DNA of 64,000 nucleotides from JAVKFY01 sp040223615. Lineage in GTDB: Bacteria > Pseudomonadota > Alphaproteobacteria > GCA-2731375. The DNA is taken from NCBI GenBank assembly GCA_040223615.1, contig JAVKFY010000047.1:1-64000 (forward strand). The letters are read 5' to 3'. The position numbers and the translations under genes were made by a program. The notes below the pieces were generated by a model. It did not search any database and was not told the DNA's origin. It saw only the letters and a program-made list of their open reading frames with translations. How positions within the stretch are numbered: position 1 is the stretch's first letter; every line of letters begins with the position of its first letter. Below are positions 8,189 to 19,080 of the stretch, in pieces.

Positions 8189-9841
8189 TCAGGACGCCAG
8201 CGGAAGGTCGATGGCGATGGTGAAGCCACCGCCGGCACGGTTGCGAGCCTCGACGTGGCCGCCGACCGACTCAATATTGCGGCGCACGATCCACAGGCCG
8301 ATGCCCATGTGGTGTTCCTCGCCGTTGCCGTTGCTGCCATTCCCGCAGGCGCCATTGCCGGCGTCGTGATCGCGCGGCCTGGCGCCGTCGCCGCGCGAGG
8401 AGAAGTAGCGCTGGAAGATGTTGCCGAGGTCGCCTTCCGGCACCCCGGGCCCGCTGTCGGCCACCAGCAGCCGCGCGCTCTTGCCGTCGCGGCGCAGGCT
8501 GACCTCGATCTCGCCGCCGTCGGGCGTGAACGACAACGCGTTGTCGACCAGGTTCTCCACCACGGTCTCGACCATTTCCTCGCCGGCCATCACCCGGATG
8601 TCCGGCTCGATGCGCCGGCGCAGGTGGATCTGGCGGCTACTGGCCACCACCGAGTAGCTCAGCAGCAGCCGGTCGATCGCCGCCGACACGTCGATCTGGC
8701 TTTGCGGCGGGTCGATCAGCGCCGCCTCGGTCTCGTCCAGGTGGCGCGCGAACATCACCAGCCCGTCGAGCCGGTCCAGCGCCATCGACAGCATGCCGTG
8801 CGCGCGCTGCGCGCGCTGGTCGTCGTCCTGCAGGCTTCGTTCCAGCGGCTCCAGCGACTGTCGCATCACCGCGATCGGCGTCTTGAAGGCGTGCGCATTG
8901 TCCTCCGCCGCGCGCCGGATCTGCCGGGCCGAGGCGCGCAGCCGGTCGACCATGCGGTCGAACTCCGCCGCCACCTCGTCCAGCTCGGGAATCATGTTCT
9001 GCTCGCGAAAGCGCGGCGCGGTGTCGCCGGCGGCGCGAATGTTGCGGGCCAGTCGCGCGAACCGGCCGAGCGAGCGGATCAGGCCGAGGAACATTAGCAC
9101 CGTGGCCAGCGCCAGCAACGCGTAGATCGCGCCCGCCAGGCGCACTTCCGGCGTCGCCCAGTAGGGCCGGCCGATGGCGCTCTCGACATAGGCGGCGGTG
9201 GAATGCGAGGTCACCACCGCCCAGCAGCCGACGGACGTATTCAGCGGCGTGATCGAGGTGACGATCTCGTCGTTACCGGCCAGGTTGCGGTAGCGGATCG
9301 CGGTGTCGATGCCGCCTTCGCAGCTCGGTGCGAGCTGTGCCAGCACACCCAGCCGGTCGAGCTCCTCACGCTCCTCGTCGAGCCGCGCCGCGCTCACCGG
9401 CGGGCCGGCCGCGAAGTAGAAGAAGTTGGTCGCCGGATCGCCGCCGCGCGGTTCCAGCAGCACCCGGATGGTGACGTCGTCGGCCGCCAGCCGGCTGAGC
9501 AGGGCGTTGACCTCGGCACTCGACGGCAGCGACCCGCCGGCCGCCGGCTCGATCAGCAGCGGCGCGATGGCGCGCACGATCAGCCGGCCCTGTTCCTGGA
9601 TGCCGCGGGTCAGGAGCTGCTGGTTCTGGTCGTAGGCGTCGCGGAACTGTTCATACAAAATGACCGGCACCGCGCCGAAGATCAGCATCAGCGCCACCAG
9701 CTTGGTCAGCGACGAGCGAACGAAGCGGTCGAGGGCCGAGCCGCCCTCCCGTCGCGGCGTCGCCGCCGGTCGGACCTGGCTAGCTCGAGCGCCAGCGATA
9801 TCCGAAGCCGGGGTAGTTCTCGATGTGGTCGAAATCGTCAT
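8189..9841 (-). CDS. Membrane sensor histidine kinase (ChvG-like position)
   Basis: 550 residues. Transmembrane segments lie near 45-63 and 236-256, enclosing a periplasmic sensor of about 170 residues with two cysteines (174 and 206) that could form a disulfide. The H-box is NAHAFKTPIAVM with His317. The N-box (VENLVDNALSF, 428-438), G1 (DSGPGVP, 462-468) and G2 (GIGLW, 513-517) give a complete ATPase. Residues about 484-510 in the ATP lid are an unusual Gly/Asn/Asp-rich insert. The start overlaps the 3' end of the response regulator by 62 nt. No alternative start exists before the first membrane segment, so the overlap is real. Confidence 0.92.
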   Translation of the reverse strand: MTISTTSRTTPASDIAGARASQVRPAATPRREGGSALDRFVRSSLTKLVALMLIFGAVPVILYEQFRDAYDQNQQLLTRGIQEQGRLIVRAIAPLLIEPAAGGSLPSSAEVNALLSRLAADDVTIRVLLEPRGGDPATNFFYFAAGPPVSAARLDEEREELDRLGVLAQLAPSCEGGIDTAIRYRNLAGNDEIVTSITPLNTSVGCWAVVTSHSTAAYVESAIGRPYWATPEVRLAGAIYALLALATVLMFLGLIRSLGRFARLARNIRAAGDTAPRFREQNMIPELDEVAAEFDRMVDRLRASARQIRRAAEDNAHAFKTPIAVMRQSLEPLERSLQDDDQRAQRAHGMLSMALDRLDGLVMFARHLDETEAALIDPPQSQIDVSAAIDRLLLSYSVVASSRQIHLRRRIEPDIRVMAGEEMVETVVENLVDNALSFTPDGGEIEVSLRRDGKSARLLVADSGPGVPEGDLGNIFQRYFSSRGDGARPRDHDAGNGACGNGSNGNGEEHHMGIGLWIVRRNIESVGGHVEARNRAGGGFTIAIDLPLAS

Positions 9842-10562
9842 CGATCTCTTTGAACTTGCTTCGGATGCGCTTTATGAAGGTGCGCACGTTGACCCGGAAC
9901 CCTTCCGACCCGCTGCCGGCGTAGAAACCCCGGCCGTGCACCAAGTCGTAGATCTCGCGGTACGACACGTCGCCGCCGACGCGTTCCACCAGCAAAGCAA
10001 CAATATTGAATTCGGTTAACGTGAGGTTAACGAGCTGCCCGTCCCAGAGCGCCCGCTTGGTGTCGTGGTTGATCTGCAACCGGCCGCTGGCCGCCGATTG
10101 TGCCGGTTCTTCGCCGACGCCGGCCTTGCGCCCTTCGGTGATGATCGAGATCCGCTTCAGCACGATCGACAGCCGCCGCGACTTGTCGATGAAGTCGACC
10201 GCGCCGCCCTCCAGCGCCGCCTCCTCGTAGATCTCGTCGTCGACGACGGTCAGGAAAATAACCGGCAGGTCGCTGCCCCGGTCGCGCAGCCGGCGCAGCA
10301 CCTCCAGGCCGTCCATGCCCGGCATGCGCCAGTCCAGCAGCACCACGTCGGCATCGCCGCCATCCTCGAAATACCCGATCGCGTCGCGGCCATTGTCGAA
10401 GTCGAGGACTTCGTAGCCGCTGTCGGCGAGGTTCAGGCCCAGCGACTCCCGGAACATCGAGTCGTCGTCAACCACGACGACGCGGGCGCCGCCGCCATTG
10501 GGCTCTTCTTCACGAAGCGCGCCGGTCGGCGCGGACGGCGTTGAGACAGCGGGATCTTGCAT
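9780..10562 (-). CDS. OmpR/ChvI-like response regulator
   Basis: 260 residues. The receiver domain has the acidic pocket VDDD at 31-34, phosphoacceptor Asp77 (VVLLDWRMPG), Thr in FLTVVDD and Lys in FIDKSRR. The winged-helix output domain includes LTLTEFNIVALL and ends ENYPGFGYRWRSS. An extra 25-residue leader precedes the receiver. The end of the winged helix (REIYDLVHGRGF, VRTFIKRIRSKF) resembles ChvI proteins of alphaproteobacteria, which respond to acid or envelope stress. Its first 53 nt overlap the lipoprotein gene, and no start codon lies between that gene's stop and the receiver. It should be phosphorylated by the kinase encoded directly downstream. Confidence 0.9.
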   Translation of the reverse strand: MQDPAVSTPSAPTGALREEEPNGGGARVVVVDDDSMFRESLGLNLADSGYEVLDFDNGRDAIGYFEDGGDADVVLLDWRMPGMDGLEVLRRLRDRGSDLPVIFLTVVDDEIYEEAALEGGAVDFIDKSRRLSIVLKRISIITEGRKAGVGEEPAQSAASGRLQINHDTKRALWDGQLVNLTLTEFNIVALLVERVGGDVSYREIYDLVHGRGFYAGSGSEGFRVNVRTFIKRIRSKFKEIDDDFDHIENYPGFGYRWRSS

Positions 10563-11040
10563 CTTCGGTGTCCTCGTCGGAGTTGCCCAACGCGACGGAC
10601 AGGGTCCGATAGCGCTGGGTCTTCACTTCAGGAAAGAACGTCAGCCGCAAGGTGCACTCTGCGGTCTGATACTGCCATATCCAGGCGGGCGGATCATCAA
10701 GCCGTAATTCCGGCTCGCCGAGCAGGCTGCGAACCTCCTCCGCGCCCAACCCGATGATCGCGCCAGGGGTCAGCGGCCGCTGCTCGCCGGCACCCAGCGC
10801 CTGCAACTGTGCCTCGGTCGGCGGTGCCGGCGGCTTGCGCTGCGGTATCGGCGCGTTCACCGTCGGCGCGACGGCCACCGGCGCGGTGTCCTCGACCACC
10901 GGTGCCGGCGTCGAACTGGCACCGCGCGGCGCCGCGGGCGCAGGCGGCGTGCTCTGGCAGGCGGCGGCCAGCGCCGACACCAAGGCACCCGCGCCCAGGG
11001 CACGGACCGTGCGAAACTTGTAGCGATAAAGAACAGTCAT
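10510..11040 (-). CDS. Small Pro/Ala-rich envelope lipoprotein candidate
   Basis: 176 residues. The start is basic (YRYKFR), then a hydrophobic stretch ends LAAACQST, a plausible lipobox with Cys28. A Pro/Ala-rich linker (about 30-75) leads to a small domain with IIGLGAEEVRSLLGEPELR, a SmpA/OmlA-like turn often followed by 'W.Y', as in PPAWIWQYQTAECTLRL. No specific function is recognised. It is first in an overlapping chain with the response regulator and kinase, so it may report envelope state to that system. Confidence 0.7.
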   Translation of the reverse strand: MTVLYRYKFRTVRALGAGALVSALAAACQSTPPAPAAPRGASSTPAPVVEDTAPVAVAPTVNAPIPQRKPPAPPTEAQLQALGAGEQRPLTPGAIIGLGAEEVRSLLGEPELRLDDPPAWIWQYQTAECTLRLTFFPEVKTQRYRTLSVALGNSDEDTEDARSRCLNAVRADRRAS

Positions 11041-11275
11041 CCGTCCATACCGAGCGAGACTTGCGGCATTTGACTAAATTACGTGCCAATTCACATCAGA
11101 ACAGACGATTTTCTACCGATTTCGACACGAGAGCCGCCCCTTCTTTCGCCTACACTGTCAAGAATAGTGCGATGCACCGCCCGACCAAGTGCGCGGGCGC
11201 ACACTACCCACAAGAAAAGCCCAGCCCCACCCCGCATTGGCGTGGCATTCGTGTGACGGCTGTGACGTTTTCGGG
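11041..11275. other. Noncoding, locally AT-rich spacer between mutS and the lipoprotein gene
   Basis: 235 nt containing the likely promoter of the minus-strand lipoprotein-regulator-kinase unit. A minus-strand TTGACA at 11156-11161 is a good -35 match, but no convincing -10 follows at 16-18 nt. No strong terminator for mutS is visible. No small gene with a ribosome binding site is seen. Confidence 0.4.
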
Positions 11276-13936
11276 CTACTTTTCCCGTAAATGCTTGAAT
11301 TCATAGAGAAGTTCGAGCGCACGGCGCGGCGTCAGCTCGTCCGGATTGATCCCGTCCAGGGCGTTCTCCACCGCCGAAACCTCGGCCACCGCGGGTTCCG
11401 CGGACGCCGCCGCCTGGAACAGCGGCAGGTCGGCCAGCGTGTCCGGCCGGTTGCCGCCGCGCTCCAGCTGCGCCAGCACCGCGCTCGCCCGCTTCACCAC
11501 CGCAGCCGGCAGGCCGGCCAGCCGCGCCACCTGGATGCCGTAGGACCGGTCGGCCGCCCCCGGCGCCACCTCGTGCAGGAACACCACCCTGTCCTTCCAC
11601 TCGCGCACCCGCACCGTGTGGTTCGACAGCCCCGCAAGACGGTCGGCCAGGCCGGTCAGCTCGTGGTAGTGCGTCGCGAACAGCGCCCGGCAGCCGATCC
11701 GGTCGTGCAGATGCTCCAGCGTCGCCCAGGCGATCGACAGGCCGTCATAGGTTGCCGTGCCGCGCCCGATCTCATCGAGGATCACGAAGGAGCGCGCGGT
11801 CGCCTGGTTCAGGATCGTCGCGGTCTCGACCATCTCGACCATGAAGGTCGAGCGCCCGCGCGCCAGGTCGTCGGCGGCGCCAACCCGGCTGAACAGCCTG
11901 TCGACCAGGCCGATCCGCGCCGCCCGGGCCGGCACGTAGGCGCCGATCTGCGCCAGCAGCACGATCAGCGCGGTCTGCCGCAGGAACGTGCTCTTGCCCG
12001 CCATGTTCGGACCGGTGAGCAGCCAGACGCGGCTGTCGGCGCCCAGCGCGCAGTCGTTGGCGATGAACCGGGCGTCGGCCTGACGCCGCAGTGCCGCCTC
12101 CACCGTCGGATGCCGGCCTCCGTCGATCGCCAGTTCGGTGTCGTCCGCGAGCACCGGACGCACGTAGTCGGCTTCGCCCGCCAGCGTGGCGTGGCTGGCG
12201 GCGACGTCGAGCGCCGCCAGTGCCGCCGCCGCGCGCCCGACCGCGGCCGCCTGATCGACCGCGAGGTCGGTGAGGTGCTGGAAATGATCGAGTTCCAGGC
12301 GCAGCGCCTCGGCCGCCGCGGCGCCAATCCCGGTCTCCAGCTCGGACAGCTCCACCGACCCGAAGCGCATCGCGTTGGCCATGGTCTGGCGGTGCATGAA
12401 GCGGGCATTGTGCGGCGGTTGCTGCAGCGGCTCGGCCCGCCGGGCCGGCACCTCCAGGTAGTAGCCCAGCACGTTGTTGTGCCGGATCTTCAGCGCGTCG
12501 ACCCCGGTGTCGGCCTTGTAGCGGCTTTCCAGCTCGGCGATCAGGCCGCGGCTGTGGTCGCGCAGGCGACGCTGTTCGTCCAGCGCGGCGTCATAGCCGG
12601 ACGCGACGAAGCCGCCGTCGCGGCTCAGCAGCGGCAAGTCCTCGGCCAGCGCCTGCCCCAGTTCGGCAACCAGGTCGTCATGGCCGGTGCAGGCCTCGCG
12701 CGCCGCCGCGATACCGGCCGGCAGGTCGGCGAGTTCGCCGGGACGCAATTGCGCGTGCAGTTCCGCCGCCGCCGCCAGCCCGTCGCGGATCGCCGCCAGG
12801 TCGCGCGGCCCGCCCCGTCCCACCGACAGACGCGACAACGACCGTTCCAGGTCCGGCGTGCGCTTCAGCCGCGCGCGCAAGGCGTCGGCGAGCGCCGGCT
12901 GATCGGCGAAGAACTGCACCATGTCGAGGCGGCGTTCCAGCGCCGCGCGGTCGGCCAGCGGACTGGCCAGGTGGCCGCGCAGGGCGCGCGCGCCGGCGCC
13001 GGTGACGGTGCGGTCGATCGCCGCCAGCAACGAACCCTCGCGCTCGCCCGACAGGGTCTCGGTCAGCTCCAGGTTGCGCCGCGTCGCGGGGTCCAGGCTG
13101 AGCCCGCCACCGGCTTCCAGCCGCTGCGGCGGCCGCAGGCGCGGCAGCTTGCCGATCTGGGTGAGTTCGAGGTAGCGCAGCAGCGCGCCGGCCGCCGCCA
13201 GCTCCGGCCGGCCGAAATCGCCATAGCCGGCCAGGGTCGCGACGTCGAAATGAACGCTGAGCGCGCGTTCGCCGGCGGCGCTGTCGAACAGCGCCGGTGC
13301 CTGCCGTGTCAGCCGGTCGGCCCAGTCGGCCAGCGCAGCGGGGTGGGTCTCGTCGCGGTCCGTCACCAGCACTTCGCCGGGTGCCAACGCCGCCAGCCGG
13401 TTCGCCAGCGCCTCGTTATCGGCGATCGGCTGCACCTGGAAGGCGCCGGTGGAGATGTCGCACCAGGCCAGCGCCATCGCGCCTCCCGCCTGGGCTACCG
13501 CGGCGAGGAAGTTGTGCGACCGCGCATCCAGCAGCGAGTCCTCGGTCAGCGTGCCGGGCGTGACCAGACGCACCACCTCGCGGCGCACCAGCGCCTTGTA
13601 GCCGCGCTGCCGGCGCGCCTCGGCCGGATCCTCCGCCTGTTCGCACACCGCGACCCGGAAGCCGCGCCGGATCAGCCGGGCGAGGTAGGTCTCCGCCGCG
13701 TGCACCGGCACGCCGCACATCGCAATGTCCTCGCCGCCATGCTTGCCGCGCTTGGTCAACGTGATGTCGAGCGCCGCCGACGCGGCCACCGCATCGTCGA
13801 AGAACAGCTCGTAGAAATCGCCCATGCGGTAGAACAGCAGGCAGTCGGGATAGTCCGCCTTGATCGCCAGGAACTGGCTGATCATCGGCGTGGCCTGGCT
13901 GTCCCGCTGCTTTTCCGCCTGCCGTCGTTCCGTCAT
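11276..13936 (-). CDS. mutS: DNA mismatch repair protein MutS
   Basis: 886 residues, the normal MutS length. The mismatch-binding Phe-x-Glu is Phe41-Tyr-Glu43 (GDFYELFF). The clamp and lever domains follow. The ATPase has Walker A GPNMAGKST at 642-650, Walker B FVILDE ending at Glu722, the signature STFMVEM and the ATHYHEL switch His. The C-terminal helix-loop-helix for dimerisation is present to the end. It recognises base mismatches and small loops and recruits MutL. It is divergent from maeB across 134 nt, an arrangement common in alphaproteobacteria. Confidence 0.98.
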   Translation of the reverse strand: MTERRQAEKQRDSQATPMISQFLAIKADYPDCLLFYRMGDFYELFFDDAVAASAALDITLTKRGKHGGEDIAMCGVPVHAAETYLARLIRRGFRVAVCEQAEDPAEARRQRGYKALVRREVVRLVTPGTLTEDSLLDARSHNFLAAVAQAGGAMALAWCDISTGAFQVQPIADNEALANRLAALAPGEVLVTDRDETHPAALADWADRLTRQAPALFDSAAGERALSVHFDVATLAGYGDFGRPELAAAGALLRYLELTQIGKLPRLRPPQRLEAGGGLSLDPATRRNLELTETLSGEREGSLLAAIDRTVTGAGARALRGHLASPLADRAALERRLDMVQFFADQPALADALRARLKRTPDLERSLSRLSVGRGGPRDLAAIRDGLAAAAELHAQLRPGELADLPAGIAAAREACTGHDDLVAELGQALAEDLPLLSRDGGFVASGYDAALDEQRRLRDHSRGLIAELESRYKADTGVDALKIRHNNVLGYYLEVPARRAEPLQQPPHNARFMHRQTMANAMRFGSVELSELETGIGAAAAEALRLELDHFQHLTDLAVDQAAAVGRAAAALAALDVAASHATLAGEADYVRPVLADDTELAIDGGRHPTVEAALRRQADARFIANDCALGADSRVWLLTGPNMAGKSTFLRQTALIVLLAQIGAYVPARAARIGLVDRLFSRVGAADDLARGRSTFMVEMVETATILNQATARSFVILDEIGRGTATYDGLSIAWATLEHLHDRIGCRALFATHYHELTGLADRLAGLSNHTVRVREWKDRVVFLHEVAPGAADRSYGIQVARLAGLPAAVVKRASAVLAQLERGGNRPDTLADLPLFQAAASAEPAVAEVSAVENALDGINPDELTPRRALELLYEFKHLREK

Positions 13937-14070
13937 CTTCGATTCGCTAGACTGGCCCGCTCAACGATCGCTTGACGGTCGCCATTGCGGTCGCCGGGGC
14001 TGCCCGGATACTGTCGGATCAACCTCAGGTATCCAATCAAAACAATTCTCTAGTGGTGGGCGGACCGGCG

Positions 14071-16350
<2,280 letters not shown>

Positions 16351-16421
16351 GTCGTTTCATGTTCGGTCTGCACCAGCCCGCTCCGCGAAAGCGGGAACCG
16401 CGGTAGGCGACCGGGCCGGCG

Positions 16422-17819
16422 ATGGGGACACGGCCGCGCTTCTGGTTCTCGCTAGCCTTGGCAGCCCTGGCCGCCGGCGCGCCGCTGGCCCTGGTGCTGG
16501 TTGTCCTGGTCGCCCACGACGGCATGGCGACGGGTCGCGCCGTTGTGGTCTGGCTGTTCGCCACGCTGGGTGTCGGCGCGCTGCTGTACTTGCCGTTGCG
16601 CGGCTTGCGCGGCTTGCAGGTGTTCCTGGACCGCCTCGCCGAAGGCGCCGATGACGGCCCGCCGGCCGCGGCACCGGGGATCGACTGGCTGCTGGCCCCG
16701 GCGGCGCGGCTGCGCCGGCGGCTGCAACGACTGGAGACCGCGGCGGCGAGCCAGGGCCGCATGGCCGACACCATGCTCGACACCCTGCTCGATCCGGTCC
16801 TGTTGCTCGACGCCGACGGCCGGGTGGTGCGCGCCAACCGCGCCGCCGGCGCCGTGTTCGGCACCGGCCTGGCCGGGCGCGCGCTGACCGAGGTGCTGCG
16901 CAGCCCGGAGGTGATCGACGGCGTCGGCGAGGTTCAGGCCGGCGCCGCCTCGCGCAGCGTCGACCTGGTGCTGCCTTCGCCGGTGGCGCGCGAGTTCGAC
17001 TGCCGCATCGCGCCGCTGGCGATGGACGACGGTCGGCTCACCATGGTGGTCCTGCAGGACCGCACCGACGCGCGCCGCGCCGAGCAGATGCGGGTCGACT
17101 TTGTCGCCAACGCCAGCCACGAAATCCGCACCCCGCTGGCGACCCTGACCGGCTGCGTGGAAACCCTGCAGGGCCCCGCGGCCGACGATCCCAAGGCACG
17201 CGACCAGTTCCTCGCCTTGATGGCGCAGCAGACCGACCGCATGGCCCGCCTGGTGCAGGACCTGCTGTCGCTGTCGCGCATCGAGATGAACGAGCACCGC
17301 CCGCCCGACGGCGACGTCGACCTGCCGGCGCTGGTCAGCCGTGCGGTGGAGAGCCTGCGTCTGAAGGCGCGCGAGGCCGGGGTCGAGCTGAGCGTCGAGA
17401 CCGGCACCGAGCCGGCCCGCGCGATCGGCACCGACGACGAACTGGAGCAGGTGTTCCTGAACCTGATCGACAACGCCATCAAATATGGCCGCGACGGCGG
17501 CAAGGTGGAGATCTCGGTGGCCCGGGCGCCACGCCCGCTGCCCGGCACCGGCGGCGCCGCCGCCTTGTCGGTGGCGGTGCGCGACCACGGTCCCGGCATC
17601 CCGCGCCAGCACCTGCCCCGGCTGACCGAGCGCTTCTTCCGGGTCGACGCCGCGCGCAGCCGCGAGCTCGGCGGCACCGGCCTGGGCCTGGCCATCGTCA
17701 AGCACATCGTCAACCGGCACCGCGGCGTGCTGCTGATCGACTCCACCGTCGGCCAGGGCAGCACCTTCACCGTCCTGCTGCCGGCGACCCCGGACGATTC
17801 GCGGCTCACTGCCGCCTGA
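16422..17819 (+). CDS. phoR: Phosphate regulon sensor histidine kinase PhoR
   Basis: 465 residues. Two N-terminal membrane segments (about 8-32 and 40-56) with almost no periplasmic loop are followed by a linker, a PAS domain (ADTMLDTLLDPVLLLDADG onward) and the kinase core: His233 in ASHEIRTPL, N-box NLIDNAIKYG, G1 DHGPGIP, F-box RFFRVD, G2 GTGLGLAIV. The cytoplasmic PAS without a large sensor matches PhoR, which reads phosphate status through PstSCAB-PhoU. The weak hairpin at 16377-16395 lies in its leader. The PHO box is downstream of phoR, so phoR appears to have its own promoter. Confidence 0.95.
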   Translation: MGTRPRFWFSLALAALAAGAPLALVLVVLVAHDGMATGRAVVVWLFATLGVGALLYLPLRGLRGLQVFLDRLAEGADDGPPAAAPGIDWLLAPAARLRRRLQRLETAAASQGRMADTMLDTLLDPVLLLDADGRVVRANRAAGAVFGTGLAGRALTEVLRSPEVIDGVGEVQAGAASRSVDLVLPSPVAREFDCRIAPLAMDDGRLTMVVLQDRTDARRAEQMRVDFVANASHEIRTPLATLTGCVETLQGPAADDPKARDQFLALMAQQTDRMARLVQDLLSLSRIEMNEHRPPDGDVDLPALVSRAVESLRLKAREAGVELSVETGTEPARAIGTDDELEQVFLNLIDNAIKYGRDGGKVEISVARAPRPLPGTGGAAALSVAVRDHGPGIPRQHLPRLTERFFRVDAARSRELGGTGLGLAIVKHIVNRHRGVLLIDSTVGQGSTFTVLLPATPDDSRLTAA

Positions 17820-17904
17820 CACGGCCAACCGGCGAAATTCGTCTAGGCCCGCCTAAGGCATTGATTCAGCGACTCGTCCGATACGTCACGCAGTCGCAAC
17901 ACGA

Positions 17905-17922
17905 CTGTCATAAAACTTTCGC
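17905..17922 (+). promoter_or_regulatory. PHO box before pstS
   Basis: CTGTCAT, four bases AAAA, then CTTTCGC: two PhoB heptamers with the 11-nt period of the CTGTCAT(N4)CTGTCAT consensus. It lies 81-98 nt before the pstS start, in the 183-nt spacer after phoR. A weaker third heptamer (ACGTCAC) sits 22 nt upstream at 17883. PhoB encoded in the same locus is the expected activator under phosphate starvation. Confidence 0.85.
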
Positions 17923-18002
17923 CGATCGTCCTTAGAACTCCGCCGCAGGCGGCTAGCACCTCATCCCGTAGCCGCTTCATGCGATCCAGGAGGATAATCC
18001 CC

Positions 18003-19040
18003 GTGAAATTCTCGCACCTGACGATGGCCACGGCGGGCGTACTTGCCATGGCCATGGCGGGCGCCGCCGAGGCCCGCGACCAGATCCGTATTGTCGGCTC
18101 GTCGACGGTCTTCCCGTTCTCGACCGCGGTCGCCGAGCAGTTCGGCAAGACCAGTGGCTTCAAGACCCCGATCGTCGAAAGCACCGGCTCCGGCGGCGGC
18201 CTGAAGCTGTTCTGCTCCGGTGTCGGCGTCAACCACCCCGACATCACCAACGCGTCGCGTCGGATCAAACAGTCCGAGGTCACCAAGTGCGCCGAGAACG
18301 GCGTCACCGATATCGTCGAGGTCAAGATCGGCTATGACGGCATCGTGCTGGCCAACTCGAGGAAGACCGCGCCGCTGGAGCTCAGCCTTAAGGACGTATT
18401 CCTGGCGCTGGCCAAGGACGTGCCGGACGGCAAGGGCGGCCTGATTGCGAACCCGAACATGACCTGGAAGGACGTCAATCCGGCGCTTCCCGACACCGAG
18501 ATCGAAGTGCTCGGCCCGCCGCCGACGTCTGGCACGCGCGACGCCTTCGTCGAGCTCGCCATGGAAGGCGGCGCCAAGCAGATCGAGGCCCTGGCCGCGA
18601 TGAAGAAGGCCGACGGCAAGAAGTTCAAGGCGGTGGCGCACGCGATGCGCGAGGACGGCCACTTCATCGAAGCCGGCGAGAACGACAACCTGATCGTGCA
18701 GAAGCTCGACGCCAACCCGGCCGCGCTCGGCATCTTTGGGTTCAGCTTCCTCGACCAGAATGCCGACGTCGTGCAGGGCAACCTGATCGGCGGCGTCGAG
18801 CCGACCTTCGAGAACATCGCCGACGGCCAGTACCCGGTCTCGCGCTCGCTCTACTTCTACGTGAAGAAGGCGCATGTCGGCGTGATCCCGGGCATCGCGG
18901 AGTTTGTCGGCGAGTTCACCAGCGACAAGGCCTGGGGCGACGAGGGTTATCTGGCCGACAAGGGCCTGATCCCGCTGCCGACCGTCGATCGCACGAAGAC
19001 CGGCGAGTTGGCCCGCGCAATGTCGCCGTTGACGATGTAG
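18003..19040 (+). CDS. pstS: Periplasmic phosphate-binding protein PstS
   Basis: 345 residues from the GTG at 18003, chosen because AGGAGG lies at 17988-17993 (9-nt spacing) and the signal peptide begins there (VKFSHLTMATAGVLAMAMAGAAEA). The mature protein starts near RDQIRIVGSSTVFPFS, the phosphate-binding SSTV turn. ESTGSGGG and PPTSGTRDAF are the other two ligand loops. It binds phosphate in the periplasm and delivers it to PstCA. Two conserved Cys may pair. First gene behind the PHO box. Confidence 0.96.
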   Translation: MKFSHLTMATAGVLAMAMAGAAEARDQIRIVGSSTVFPFSTAVAEQFGKTSGFKTPIVESTGSGGGLKLFCSGVGVNHPDITNASRRIKQSEVTKCAENGVTDIVEVKIGYDGIVLANSRKTAPLELSLKDVFLALAKDVPDGKGGLIANPNMTWKDVNPALPDTEIEVLGPPPTSGTRDAFVELAMEGGAKQIEALAAMKKADGKKFKAVAHAMREDGHFIEAGENDNLIVQKLDANPAALGIFGFSFLDQNADVVQGNLIGGVEPTFENIADGQYPVSRSLYFYVKKAHVGVIPGIAEFVGEFTSDKAWGDEGYLADKGLIPLPTVDRTKTGELARAMSPLTM

Positions 19041-19080
19041 TCGGCCGCGACGGACCGTAGGTCGAAGCCGGGGAATCGAG

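Noticed and set aside
11156..11161. Perfect TTGACA on the minus strand as lipoprotein-operon promoter
   Set aside because: No acceptable -10 at a normal distance; noted only in the spacer entry.
11291..13975. 894-codon plus-strand frame over mutS
   Set aside because: Antisense shadow of mutS, no ribosome site or domain.
16377..16395. CCCGCT/AGCGGG hairpin as maeB terminator
   Set aside because: Six-bp stem with a 7-nt loop and no T-run, too weak to call.
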